DNA from: Bacteroidota bacterium
GTDB taxonomy: Bacteria; Bacteroidota; Bacteroidia; Chitinophagales; Chitinophagaceae
NCBI GenBank assembly: GCA_023437225.1
Contig: JAEZGS010000014.1
Span: 1 to 64,000 of the forward strand
DNA: 64,000 nucleotides
Direction: 5' to 3'
Program-made: the position numbers and the translations under genes
Shown: one piece after another, positions 45,138 to 53,403 of the stretch
How positions within the stretch are numbered: position 1 is the first letter of the stretch
Layout: each line of letters opens with the position of its first letter
Notes under the pieces: generated by a model
Databases searched by the model: none
What the model was told of the DNA's origin: nothing
The model's input: only the letters and a program-made list of their open reading frames with translations

Positions 45138-46788
45138 AAAAACAATAATTATATTTTATTGTTTGTGTTTCTTATACCAGGTCAGTGCTCAGACGGTTCC
45201 TGTCGGTGCACCTGCTGTAGAAGATCGATGGAGAATGCAACAACTGCTTGACAGCAGTCGCATCGATTATTCGTTTACTGTGCGGCCTTTTATAAGTGCT
45301 TCCGATTCGCTGAATTTCGGAACAGCTACATCCGATGCTACAAACTTCATTTACCATGCTAAAAATTTTTCATTAAGGTTATTGCCCGTGAGTTCCTACA
45401 TCCAGTATAATGGGCATCATCCATATGGTTGGAACGACGGTGTGGTCATTCCTTCAAAAGGTTATCAGCAAAAATTTTCGGCAGGAGCTTTCTTGCAGTG
45501 GGGACCACTAACTATGCAGCTTGCGCCTGAGCTGTTGTATGCAGATGTCGGTAAGTTCAACTCGTTTTCAACACATCATTCAGATAGTGTTTGGGCTACC
45601 TACTACAAAATGATATTGAATGTAATTGATCAGCCCGACCAGTACAGACACAATTCTTATAGGCGCTTTTGGCCTGGGCAAAGCAGCATCCGACTTAACT
45701 ACAAGAAAATTTCACTTGGTATATCCACGGAAAACTTGTGGTGGGGGCCGGGTGTACGAAACTCGTTGATCATGAGTAACAATGCGCCAGGCTTTGAACA
45801 TATAACATTCAATACCCGATCGCCGCTTGCTACGAAAATCGGATCCTTTGAACTGCAGGTTATTGCGGGACGTCTTAGGAATTCAGATGTTTTACCCGCA
45901 GATACACAACGCAGGCTGGAAGGCGTTCCATTGTTTCAGCCTAAAGTAAATTCAGACCGCTATCTGAACGGAATGATTATCACCTGGCAACCGAGATGGA
46001 TGAAAGGATTACACCTTGGCTTTTCGCGAGTGTATTACCAGTACTTGAACAACATCCCCCGGTCCTTCAATGGATATCTTCCGATTTTTGGCGCTTTTTT
46101 CAAAGGTGGATCTGTAGACGAAAACAGTTATGGCCGGGACCAGATGTTGTCGGCTTTTTTTCGTTACATATTTCCAAACGATCATGCGGAGATGTACTTT
46201 GAATATGGAAGAAATGATCATGCTCAGAACATCGCGGACCTGGCAATGGAGCCCGAGCATGCGAGTGCATATCTCGTAGGATTCAAGAAGCTTTTAAAAC
46301 GTAACAATCAAAGGATCACTGAGATTATGGTCGAAGCGACCCATCTTCAAAGCTCATCTACCACTTCATTGCGGGAGAGCAATAGTTGGTACACGCATCA
46401 CCAGGTAAGACATGGGTATACGAATTACGGTCAGCTTATTGGTGCAGGAATTGGTCCTGGTTCCAACAGTCAAACGATTGGTGTAAATTGGTATCGTACC
46501 TTCAGAGAATTCGGCGTTTCTTTCGAAAGGGTGGTAAGAAACAATGATTTTTATTATCAACTATTTGCTGGAAAGCATAATTATGAAAGTCATTGGGTTG
46601 ACCTCTCGGTGAATTCGCATTATTCTCTGACTAGGAAAAACATTGTTTATCGGGCCAACGTTTCGCTCATACGTTCGTTGAACTATCAATGGCGCTACGA
46701 CAATGGTAACCCTTTGCTACAGGCAGAAGGCAATAAAAATGTAAACAATGTTGTTGCGGGCATTAGTGTCAGTTACCTTCTCAGATAA
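45127..46788 (+). CDS. Wzi-like capsule assembly outer-membrane protein
   Basis: The 553-residue protein has a signal peptide ending near YQVSAQ (22) and many amphipathic, aromatic-rich strands to the end (for example ISLGISTENLWWGPGVRNSL near 190-210). It closes with a short hydrophobic strand, as in outer-membrane beta-barrels. WWGPG followed by N-S-L-I-x-S-N-N-A-P is a recognisable segment of the capsule assembly Wzi family. Wzi holds capsule at the cell surface. This suggests that EPS2 makes a surface-attached polymer. It ends convergent with a GT2 gene, overlapping by 8 bp. Confidence 0.88.
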   Translation: MLFKKTIIIFYCLCFLYQVSAQTVPVGAPAVEDRWRMQQLLDSSRIDYSFTVRPFISASDSLNFGTATSDATNFIYHAKNFSLRLLPVSSYIQYNGHHPYGWNDGVVIPSKGYQQKFSAGAFLQWGPLTMQLAPELLYADVGKFNSFSTHHSDSVWATYYKMILNVIDQPDQYRHNSYRRFWPGQSSIRLNYKKISLGISTENLWWGPGVRNSLIMSNNAPGFEHITFNTRSPLATKIGSFELQVIAGRLRNSDVLPADTQRRLEGVPLFQPKVNSDRYLNGMIITWQPRWMKGLHLGFSRVYYQYLNNIPRSFNGYLPIFGAFFKGGSVDENSYGRDQMLSAFFRYIFPNDHAEMYFEYGRNDHAQNIADLAMEPEHASAYLVGFKKLLKRNNQRITEIMVEATHLQSSSTTSLRESNSWYTHHQVRHGYTNYGQLIGAGIGPGSNSQTIGVNWYRTFREFGVSFERVVRNNDFYYQLFAGKHNYESHWVDLSVNSHYSLTRKNIVYRANVSLIRSLNYQWRYDNGNPLLQAEGNKNVNNVVAGISVSYLLR

Positions 46789-47755
46789 TCTTGAAGAACA
46801 TCTTCAAACAGAACAACCACTTCCGGAACTCAGATTTCTTTTTGATGGCCAACAGATGCTCGCGATGTTTCATGAATAGCATCATTCGCCTGTAATTATT
46901 TATCAGCGAAAAACTCCTATAACACTCGGCCATCTTTTTCAATACTTCCTTTTCTTCCTTATTACTCTCCGGGCAGCGTTCATAGAATGCTATGATGCGC
47001 GAACGAATGTGTCGCACTTCTTCATAATTTGGATCGCGCCTTCTTTTTCTTCCCTTTTGATTTACTGCACCAATAAGGTTTTTGTCGTGCTGCCTGTATA
47101 GGACCAGCACCTCATCTGTATATTTTATTTCGGTTCTCAGCGCGCCGATAAATGCAAGCCACCAATCGTGTATCACACTTTCGTTTAGTGGAAGGGCGCG
47201 TTGCAACAGCCTTCGGTGAAATAAGCATGAATGTCCCGAAACGGAATTGCCAATAGAATATGGAAGGCAGCTGTTATATCCCCTGAGGTTTTTTATATCC
47301 GATAACTTACGCTTCATGGACTTACCCGCATCATCAATAAGTTCCGAATCGCAATAAGCAAGATCGCTGTCGCCAATTATAGAAATGAGGCGTTCGATCT
47401 TAGCTGGCATCCAGATATCGTCATGATCACACAGAGCGATATATTCTCCCGCGGCCAACTGCATACCCTTTTCAAAGTTGCGCACATGCCCGATAGTCTC
47501 ACTATTGAAATAAAAGCGCATGTGTGGATACCGGCTTTGGTAAGTCTTTAAGATTGAAACCGTATCATCTGAAGAAGCATCGTCGACAACGATGATTTCA
47601 ATGTGAGGATATGTTTGTTGTACAAGTGAGTCTAATTGTTCCTTTAAGAAACGTTCTCCGTTGTGCGTTGCAACAACGATAGAAACAAGTGCCGTCGCAG
47701 TTCCTGGCTCTTTTTTATTTGTGGCATTAAGGGAATAAAGATCAGTAAGCTGCAT
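46781..47755 (-). CDS. Family 2 glycosyltransferase
   Basis: The 324-residue GT-A transferase starts with a 27-residue extension, then VSIVVATHNGERFLKEQLDS, IIVVDDASSDDTV and ALCDHDDIWMPAKI (near 107-120), which hold the metal-binding acids. A positively charged C-terminal part (MLFMKHREHLLAIKKKSEF) may lie on the membrane. It is convergent to EPS2 and transcribed on its own. It may add a side sugar to one of the two polymers. A -7 box lies 32 bp upstream on the minus strand. Confidence 0.9.
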   Translation of the reverse strand: MQLTDLYSLNATNKKEPGTATALVSIVVATHNGERFLKEQLDSLVQQTYPHIEIIVVDDASSDDTVSILKTYQSRYPHMRFYFNSETIGHVRNFEKGMQLAAGEYIALCDHDDIWMPAKIERLISIIGDSDLAYCDSELIDDAGKSMKRKLSDIKNLRGYNSCLPYSIGNSVSGHSCLFHRRLLQRALPLNESVIHDWWLAFIGALRTEIKYTDEVLVLYRQHDKNLIGAVNQKGRKRRRDPNYEEVRHIRSRIIAFYERCPESNKEEKEVLKKMAECYRSFSLINNYRRMMLFMKHREHLLAIKKKSEFRKWLFCLKMFFKII

Positions 47756-47786
47756 TATTCAAAGGATGGGTTCTCGTGAACGTTTG

Positions 47787-47794
47787 CAAAGATA
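47787..47794 (-). promoter_or_regulatory. Candidate -7 box of the convergent GT2 gene
   Basis: The minus strand reads TATCTTTG, an exact TAnnTTTG match, leaving a leader of about 25 nt before the GT2 start. No clear -33 box was seen. Confidence 0.45.
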
Positions 47795-47860
47795 TGATAC
47801 TGATTTGATGAGAATCGCGGCATTTGTGTGGAGAATATTTTTTCCACTTACTTTTACACC

Positions 47861-48862
47861 ATGAAACGTGGCGTATTATTGATGAACCTGGGGTCCCCGG
47901 ATTCAACGGAAGTAAAGGATGTAAAGCGATACCTGAATGAATTCCTCATGGACAAGAGGGTCATTGATTCTCCATTTCTGCAGCGATTTCTTTTAGTGCG
48001 GGGGATCATCGTTCCATTTCGGGCACCGAAATCTGCAGAAGCCTATAAGTCGATATGGACCGAAGAAGGATCACCGCTGATCGTCATCACCAAACAATTG
48101 CAGCAAGCGGTTCAGAGTAAGGTGGACATGCCTGTTGAGATCGCCATGCGGTATGGAAATCCTACAGTTAAATACGGGTTTGACCGGTTAGCAGAGCAGG
48201 GAGTAACAGAAGTAATATCGTTGCCATTGTATCCGCATTATGCGATGAGTTCTTACGAGACTGCTGTCGAACATGCGAAAGAGATTTACAAGAAGAATAA
48301 ATATCCGTTTACTTTAGATTTCATCGAACCTTATTATAACGAAGAGAATTACATCCATGCACTGACGGAAAGCATTCGACCTTATGTAGAGCGCGAGTAT
48401 GATCATTTTCTTTTCAGCTATCACGGAGTTCCCGAGCGACATATTTTTAAAGGCGATGTCACGGGTAAGCATTGTTTGAAAGTCGATAACTGTTGCGAGG
48501 TTGCATCTGAGGCACACAAGTATTGTTACCGTCATCAATGTCTTGTTACAACGAAACTTGTTGCGGAGCGATTGAATATTCCGAAAGAGAAATATAGTTT
48601 TTCGTTTCAATCAAGGCTAGGACGAGACGAATGGCTGAAACCCTATACAGCGAAGCGTTTGGAGGAATTGCCAAAGGAAGGCAGGAAGCGCATACTTGTA
48701 GCTTGTCCTGCATTTGTCAGCGATTGTTTAGAAACACTTGAAGAGATCGCTGTTGAAGGAAAGCATACATTCATGGAGGCCGGCGGTGAATCGTTTGAAA
48801 TGATCCCATGCCTCAATGTACATCCGTTGTGGGTCGAGGCGGTTGTGAAGCTAGTGTGCTAG
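47861..48862 (+). CDS. hemH: Ferrochelatase
   Basis: It inserts Fe2+ into protoporphyrin IX (or coproporphyrin), the metal-insertion step of haem synthesis. The start at 47861 (MKRGVLLMNLGSPDS) matches the family; a GTG at 47828 would add 11 non-conserved residues. The 333-residue protein has the catalytic His in FSYHGVPERHI (near 186-196) and the acidic ETLEE near 290. A cysteine-rich segment (residues about 208-229, five Cys, beginning HCLKVDNCCEV) might bind a metal or Fe-S cluster. The protein ends VVKLVC, where the last codons and stop (CTA GTG TGC TAG) are octamer repeat. It lies 38 kb from hemA. Confidence 0.95.
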   Translation: MKRGVLLMNLGSPDSTEVKDVKRYLNEFLMDKRVIDSPFLQRFLLVRGIIVPFRAPKSAEAYKSIWTEEGSPLIVITKQLQQAVQSKVDMPVEIAMRYGNPTVKYGFDRLAEQGVTEVISLPLYPHYAMSSYETAVEHAKEIYKKNKYPFTLDFIEPYYNEENYIHALTESIRPYVEREYDHFLFSYHGVPERHIFKGDVTGKHCLKVDNCCEVASEAHKYCYRHQCLVTTKLVAERLNIPKEKYSFSFQSRLGRDEWLKPYTAKRLEELPKEGRKRILVACPAFVSDCLETLEEIAVEGKHTFMEAGGESFEMIPCLNVHPLWVEAVVKLVC

Positions 48863-48945
48863 TGTGCTAATATGCTAGTGTGCTAGTGTGCTAATGTGCT
48901 AATATGCTAATATGCTAATATGCTAATGTGCTAATGTGGTAATGC
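48851..48945. repeat. Octamer tandem array RTGCTART after hemH
   Basis: About eleven or twelve units of RTGCTART start within the last codons of hemH and run to about 48945. The array has stop triplets in all six frames. It is followed by CCGAYTA heptamers and TGTTTCTC octamers. Confidence 0.92.
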
Positions 48946-48970
48946 TTGATTCAGAATGCTGAAGCCAGAT

Positions 48971-48998
48971 CCGATTACCGATTACCGACTACCGATTA
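48971..48998. repeat. CCGAYTA heptamer array
   Basis: Four exact 7-bp units are present: CCGATTA, CCGATTA, CCGACTA, CCGATTA. The same unit occurs at the hemF stop codon (2747-2767). Confidence 0.85.
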
Positions 48999-49010
48999 CT
49001 TCTTGCACTC

Positions 49011-49076
49011 TGTTTCTCTGTTTCTCCGTTTCTCCGTTTCTCTGTTTCTCTGTTTCTCCGTTTCTCTCTGTCTCCG
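49011..49076. repeat. TGTTTCTC octamer array (minus orientation of GAGAAACR)
   Basis: About eight imperfect 8-bp units of YGTTTCTC occupy the spacer between hemH and the FG-GAP gene. The complement, GAGAAACR, occurs at 53294-53338 and 55253-55371. Positions 48863-49195 hold no gene other than these arrays. Confidence 0.85.
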
Positions 49077-49195
49077 ATCCACTGCTTGGCTCATATAGAA
49101 AATAAGTTTATCTTACTTTTCCTTACCCGCCTCTATACCCCGAAGAGCTTATCTATTCTGTGGGAGACCGATTCTTAATCATCAAACCTTCTGCT

Positions 49196-52100
49196 ATGAG
49201 GCGGTATCTCCGTGCTTTTTCGCTATGCGTGAATTCACCAAGCGTATTGCGTTCCATTGCCATTCTAATCTTTACTTTATTTGTTACTGATTTGTTCGCG
49301 CAGCAGCTAAAATGCGCAAACACCGATCAGACCCAGGCACTTCCGAGGCTCATGTCTCCCGACCAGGTCCTGCCCGGCGATTTCAACAATGATGGCTTCA
49401 ATGATGTTATCATTACTCCAACGCTGAATATACAGGACAAGACGGTTCTCGTATATTATGGTTCCGCAACTGGGCTTCAACTGGAGTCTACATGGGATTT
49501 CCCTCATTTGGAATCAGCCACAGTTCCCGGGGATATCAATAATGACGGGTATGACGATATCATTCTTACCGTGACAGATACGGCTTTCTTCTATATGGGC
49601 TCGGCGTCCGGTCCGATGCTCAACCCGGAGATGACCATATTTTTGCGTGATCTTGCCCCGGTTGCTTCTGAAACCGCCATCGGACGGGTATTTAAGACAG
49701 GAGATCTGAACTCAGACAACATTGAAGACTTCATCATTTTATTGTTTCAGGCAAGTCAACAGCCCGGCGGTACCGTGCTTATGACGTTTCATGGTACTAC
49801 AGACGCGCCGGTGTTAGTTGACGAAGCCACTGAAGCAGAATTGGGAATTCAGTCAGGCGTAGAAGACATATTTGCCGCTGGCGATGTCAATGGTGACGGT
49901 CGCGGCGACATAGGTGTTTTTGAAAGCAACCGACAGTATTTGTTTTATGGCACAGACCAGGGCTTCACAGCATCCGCTTCTTTTTCGGTTCAACACAATA
50001 CCTTTCTTTCCACAAGCTGGTCCGCTCTCGGCGATGTTAACGGTGATGGTTATGACGACATGCTCATTACGCAGGCAATTGAGCGTGCGAAGGAACCGAT
50101 TGTATTCCTTTACCTCGGAAGTGCGGCAGGTCTGACTCAACCGGCTAATTGGCGACCAAAGGTTAGATTCGTCCCGGAAGAGGAACACCTCAACTATGGA
50201 TTTTACAGCGGCCCTGTTGGCGATGTAAACCAGGATGGATATGATGATTTCTTTATTTACGGCGGAGACGAGAATTACTCACGGATTTTTTACGGCAGCG
50301 CAAGCCTTCCGGATTCTGCAGGGAATATTAAGATGCCGAGAAATGCTTACCAATTGGTTAACGCGGGAGATATTGATGGCAACGGTGAAAACGACCTGTT
50401 GTCTTATATCCCCTCTAATCAGGTCACCAGTATTCAAACGTATTATGGCGCATCAGCCGGTTTGATGAGTGAAGTCACATGCCCCACAAGCGATGAGCAG
50501 GCGGATAGAGTGTTTCCGGGACAGCAGGCAAAGTCAGCCGGCGATGTAAATGGTGACGGAGCCGAAGACTTAGTGGTTGGTTACAACGATTTCCTTGGAA
50601 ATGAAGATTTCGACAGCGGTCAATTGAGCGTGTACTTTGGCGGACCAGGACCGAAGCCAAGTCCGATGAGCTATTCCATCCAGGGACATGAATTTGGTAA
50701 CGTCTTTGGTTCGGGTGATTTCAATGGCGATGGTTTTAGCGATGTTGTAGCAGGCGATGAATATTACGATGGGCCCTTTGGCCAGCTTGGAAGAATATTT
50801 ATATTTTATGGGTCAGCGTCGGGAATGGACAATGTGCCTGACTGGACACTGGTGGGCAATGAGCAAACACGCGGTATCGGGTTCGGCCTGCAAACGCCCG
50901 GTGATATCAATGGCGATAGATATGATGACCTTGTATTTCCAACTGAAAGCGCAGGCGTCAAACTGTATTATGGTTCACCATCAGGTCCTGTTGAATCAGG
51001 AGTTGCATTGAATGGCTTTGGAGCGGCAGGTGACGTGAATGGAGATGGCTTCCCGGACGCATTTCAAACAGACCAAAACGCTTACCGGTTGTATTGGGGC
51101 TCGGCATCCGGTCTGGTGCCTTCGGAATATACTATAAACATAACACCCTACTATGCGGGCGACGTAAACAACGATGGCTTTGACGATATGTTCACCTACG
51201 ATAACAACTCCCAAACGCTCACGCTCTATTTTGGAAATGCCACTGGATTTAATCCGGCTAATTCAACAATAACGGGAGGGTCAACGCCGAATTGGATTGG
51301 CGATATCAATGGCGATGGATTCGATGATCTTGCAGTGAGGCGGTCTACCGATACATTGATATTCGAATCGGCATTAACACATGTCGACATCCATTTGGGC
51401 AGCGCTACGGGTTACAGCCAGGAAGTATATAAATCAATCAAGGGAGATGAGTTATTCCAGAGAGCAGAGACACTCTCGCGTATTGGTGATGTAAACAACG
51501 ACGGCATCGATGATATCGGAGTGAATATTTATTACCAGGTATGGGTTATCTATGGCGAACGTGACGGTTCACAACCTACACCATGCGATACAGATGCAAC
51601 GCCACCGACGATCACTTGCGTACCTGCACAAACATTCTGCAAATCGACCAGTGGAAGTTACATGTTACCTAAACTGACTGCTACTGATAATTGCAAGGTG
51701 CAATCAATCAGTTATGTTATCAGTGGTGCGACGAAAAGATCCGGAAACGGCGATGATGCGAGCGGTAAATTCAATGTAGGACAAAGTACCATCACATGGA
51801 CTGTAATGGATAGTATTGGTAATAAGTCGACTTGCACAACCATCGTGAATGTTATCGGAAGCTTCACTGCACGAATAACGAAAGCTTACCAGGTGAACGC
51901 TGAGCAATCGGCTGCTAATACTATTTATCTTGGTTATGCAAACAACACGTTGCGACTAAGCGTTTATGTTGGAAGCAATAACACGGGATATAAATACAAA
52001 TGGTCAACCGGTGATACTACACGCTTTACACGGGTGCGGCATAATATGCCAGGCAAATACGAACATTGGGTTGCTGTAACAAATCCGAATGGATGTGTAG

Positions 52101-52627
52101 ACACCGCACGAACAATTGTTACAGTGATCGATAATTATTGCCCGAATGCATTGAAGGATTTTATCACGCAGTACTTCCCGGACTTATTGAAAGAAACATG
52201 GGTGCAGGCACTTATCATGGCAACAAGCACAAGCTATGTGTGCTATAATGGAACCACAACCTGTGTTCCGACGGGAAGCCTCAAAGAAGCAATCAACAAT
52301 GGAGCGAAACTTGGCAAGTGTGCACCGATGATGAAGTTGCAGTCGGAAGAAGTCATCACTTCAGCGAAGCGATCAGCTTCTGAGAAATTAAATGCAAGTG
52401 TGAGTCCGAATCCGTCGAGCGGTGAATTCAACATAACGGTAGAAGGAACGAAGGGTCTGCCATATTCACTACGTATTGTAAACAGTACCGGCATAACGAT
52501 GGAGGTGAAACAAAACATCACGCAAACTTTTATAAAAGCGGGGGCTTCATTTGGCAAGGGAGTTTACTATGCGGAAATAAGACAAGGCAATGAAACTAAG
52601 GTCGTGCGATTGTTGAAGATCCGGTAA
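49196..52627 (+). CDS. Secreted FG-GAP repeat protein with HYR-like domain and T9SS sorting tail
   Basis: The 1143-residue protein starts at ATG 49196 (MRRYLRAFSL); a GTG at 49160 is less likely. The signal peptide ends near LFAQQ. About 14 calcium-binding-type DxNxDGxxD motifs (for example DVNGDGYDDM, DINGDGFDDL, DVNNDGIDD) are spaced through the first 790 residues, consistent with two seven-bladed integrin-like propellers. A HYR-like module (PPTITCVPAQTFC to GNKSTCTT) follows near 800-890, then a beta-rich segment. The C-terminal type IX sorting domain begins at VSPNPSSGEFNI and ends VVRLLKIR. It is exported to or beyond the cell surface. Function is unknown; adhesion or carbohydrate binding is plausible. 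Confidence 0.88.
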   Translation: MRRYLRAFSLCVNSPSVLRSIAILIFTLFVTDLFAQQLKCANTDQTQALPRLMSPDQVLPGDFNNDGFNDVIITPTLNIQDKTVLVYYGSATGLQLESTWDFPHLESATVPGDINNDGYDDIILTVTDTAFFYMGSASGPMLNPEMTIFLRDLAPVASETAIGRVFKTGDLNSDNIEDFIILLFQASQQPGGTVLMTFHGTTDAPVLVDEATEAELGIQSGVEDIFAAGDVNGDGRGDIGVFESNRQYLFYGTDQGFTASASFSVQHNTFLSTSWSALGDVNGDGYDDMLITQAIERAKEPIVFLYLGSAAGLTQPANWRPKVRFVPEEEHLNYGFYSGPVGDVNQDGYDDFFIYGGDENYSRIFYGSASLPDSAGNIKMPRNAYQLVNAGDIDGNGENDLLSYIPSNQVTSIQTYYGASAGLMSEVTCPTSDEQADRVFPGQQAKSAGDVNGDGAEDLVVGYNDFLGNEDFDSGQLSVYFGGPGPKPSPMSYSIQGHEFGNVFGSGDFNGDGFSDVVAGDEYYDGPFGQLGRIFIFYGSASGMDNVPDWTLVGNEQTRGIGFGLQTPGDINGDRYDDLVFPTESAGVKLYYGSPSGPVESGVALNGFGAAGDVNGDGFPDAFQTDQNAYRLYWGSASGLVPSEYTINITPYYAGDVNNDGFDDMFTYDNNSQTLTLYFGNATGFNPANSTITGGSTPNWIGDINGDGFDDLAVRRSTDTLIFESALTHVDIHLGSATGYSQEVYKSIKGDELFQRAETLSRIGDVNNDGIDDIGVNIYYQVWVIYGERDGSQPTPCDTDATPPTITCVPAQTFCKSTSGSYMLPKLTATDNCKVQSISYVISGATKRSGNGDDASGKFNVGQSTITWTVMDSIGNKSTCTTIVNVIGSFTARITKAYQVNAEQSAANTIYLGYANNTLRLSVYVGSNNTGYKYKWSTGDTTRFTRVRHNMPGKYEHWVAVTNPNGCVDTARTIVTVIDNYCPNALKDFITQYFPDLLKETWVQALIMATSTSYVCYNGTTTCVPTGSLKEAINNGAKLGKCAPMMKLQSEEVITSAKRSASEKLNASVSPNPSSGEFNITVEGTKGLPYSLRIVNSTGITMEVKQNITQTFIKAGASFGKGVYYAEIRQGNETKVVRLLKIR

Positions 52628-52668
52628 GATATGGCAAGCTTGCGTGTGAATCTTAAACATTAAAGTAG

Positions 52669-52692
52669 AGGTCCGGTGATGCCGGACCTTTT
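52669..52692 (+). terminator. Rho-independent terminator of the FG-GAP gene
   Basis: The perfect 8-bp stem AGGTCCGG/CCGGACCT (52669-52676 and 52682-52689) with a TGATG loop is followed by a short T-tract. It lies 42 bp after the stop codon and before hemJ. Confidence 0.85.
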
Positions 52693-52747
52693 CTTATCTG
52701 TGTGAATGCATAACTTCGCAACACACATAACGTTCATAAGAAACATA

Positions 52748-53281
52748 ATGTATCTATACATCAAAGCACTTCATATCATTTTCATCGTCACCTGGTTTAG
52801 CGGCATGTTTTATATCGTGCGATTATTCATATATCTCCGCGAAGCACAGGATAAAGATGAGCCGGAAAGATCTATACTTACAAAGCAGCTTTCATTAATG
52901 TCGCGCCGGTTATGGTACGGAATTACATGGCCTTCGGCGATATTGACCTTGATATTTGGTGGATGGATATTGTACCAGTATTATTCGCTTGTTAACTTTA
53001 TTGAAAGCTGGCTGTGGATCAAACTTGCATTTGTGCTTGGTTTATATATCTATCAATTTACTCTTCACCGCATATTCAGTATGCAGATGAAAGGAAACTA
53101 TAAACACTCGTCGCAGCAGTTACGCGCATGGAATGAAGTGGCAACCATATTTCTCGTTGCTATTGTGATGCTTGTGGTAGTACGCTCAAACCTAAGCGTG
53201 GTATGGGGTTTAGGTGGACTCGTGTTATTTGTGGTGGTGCTGATGCTTGCGATCAGTATTTATAAACGAGTGCGACGATAG
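52748..53281 (+). CDS. hemJ: HemJ-type protoporphyrinogen IX oxidase
   Basis: This membrane protein of 177 residues oxidises protoporphyrinogen IX to protoporphyrin IX. The start at 52748 (MYLYIKALHIIFIVTWFSGM) has the conserved His9 in the first helix; an in-frame ATG at 52706 adds 14 residues without family support. Five hydrophobic helices are visible, with RRLWYGITWPSAILTL near 55-70. HemJ replaces HemG/HemY in many Bacteroidota, and no such alternative is seen in the window. It is convergent with hemN; the 122 bp between the two stops is filled by repeat arrays. Confidence 0.9.
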   Translation: MYLYIKALHIIFIVTWFSGMFYIVRLFIYLREAQDKDEPERSILTKQLSLMSRRLWYGITWPSAILTLIFGGWILYQYYSLVNFIESWLWIKLAFVLGLYIYQFTLHRIFSMQMKGNYKHSSQQLRAWNEVATIFLVAIVMLVVVRSNLSVVWGLGGLVLFVVVLMLAISIYKRVRR

Positions 53282-53293
53282 TTTGGATAACAG

Positions 53294-53403
53294 GAGAAAC
53301 AGAGAAACGGAGAAACAGAGAAACAGAGAAACAGAGAATCTGATTTCCACATTATCTCATTCCCATTAGCATATTAGCACACTAGCACATTAGCACATTA
53401 ATA
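53294..53403. repeat. Composite array GAGAAACR plus ATTAGCAY
   Basis: GAGAAACR octamers (53294-53338, about five units) are followed by a short unique stretch, then ATTAGCAY octamers (53362-53403). The array fills the gap between hemJ and hemN stop codons. The segment 53344-53381 is repeated at 55391-55428 with one mismatch in 38 bp. Confidence 0.9.

Noticed and set aside
47828..47860. GTG start adding 11 residues to hemH.
   Set aside because: The extension is not like ferrochelatase, and ATG 47861 gives the normal N-terminus.
48863..49195. A small gene between hemH and the FG-GAP gene.
   Set aside because: The spacer is almost entirely tandem repeat, and the remaining sequence has no credible open frame.
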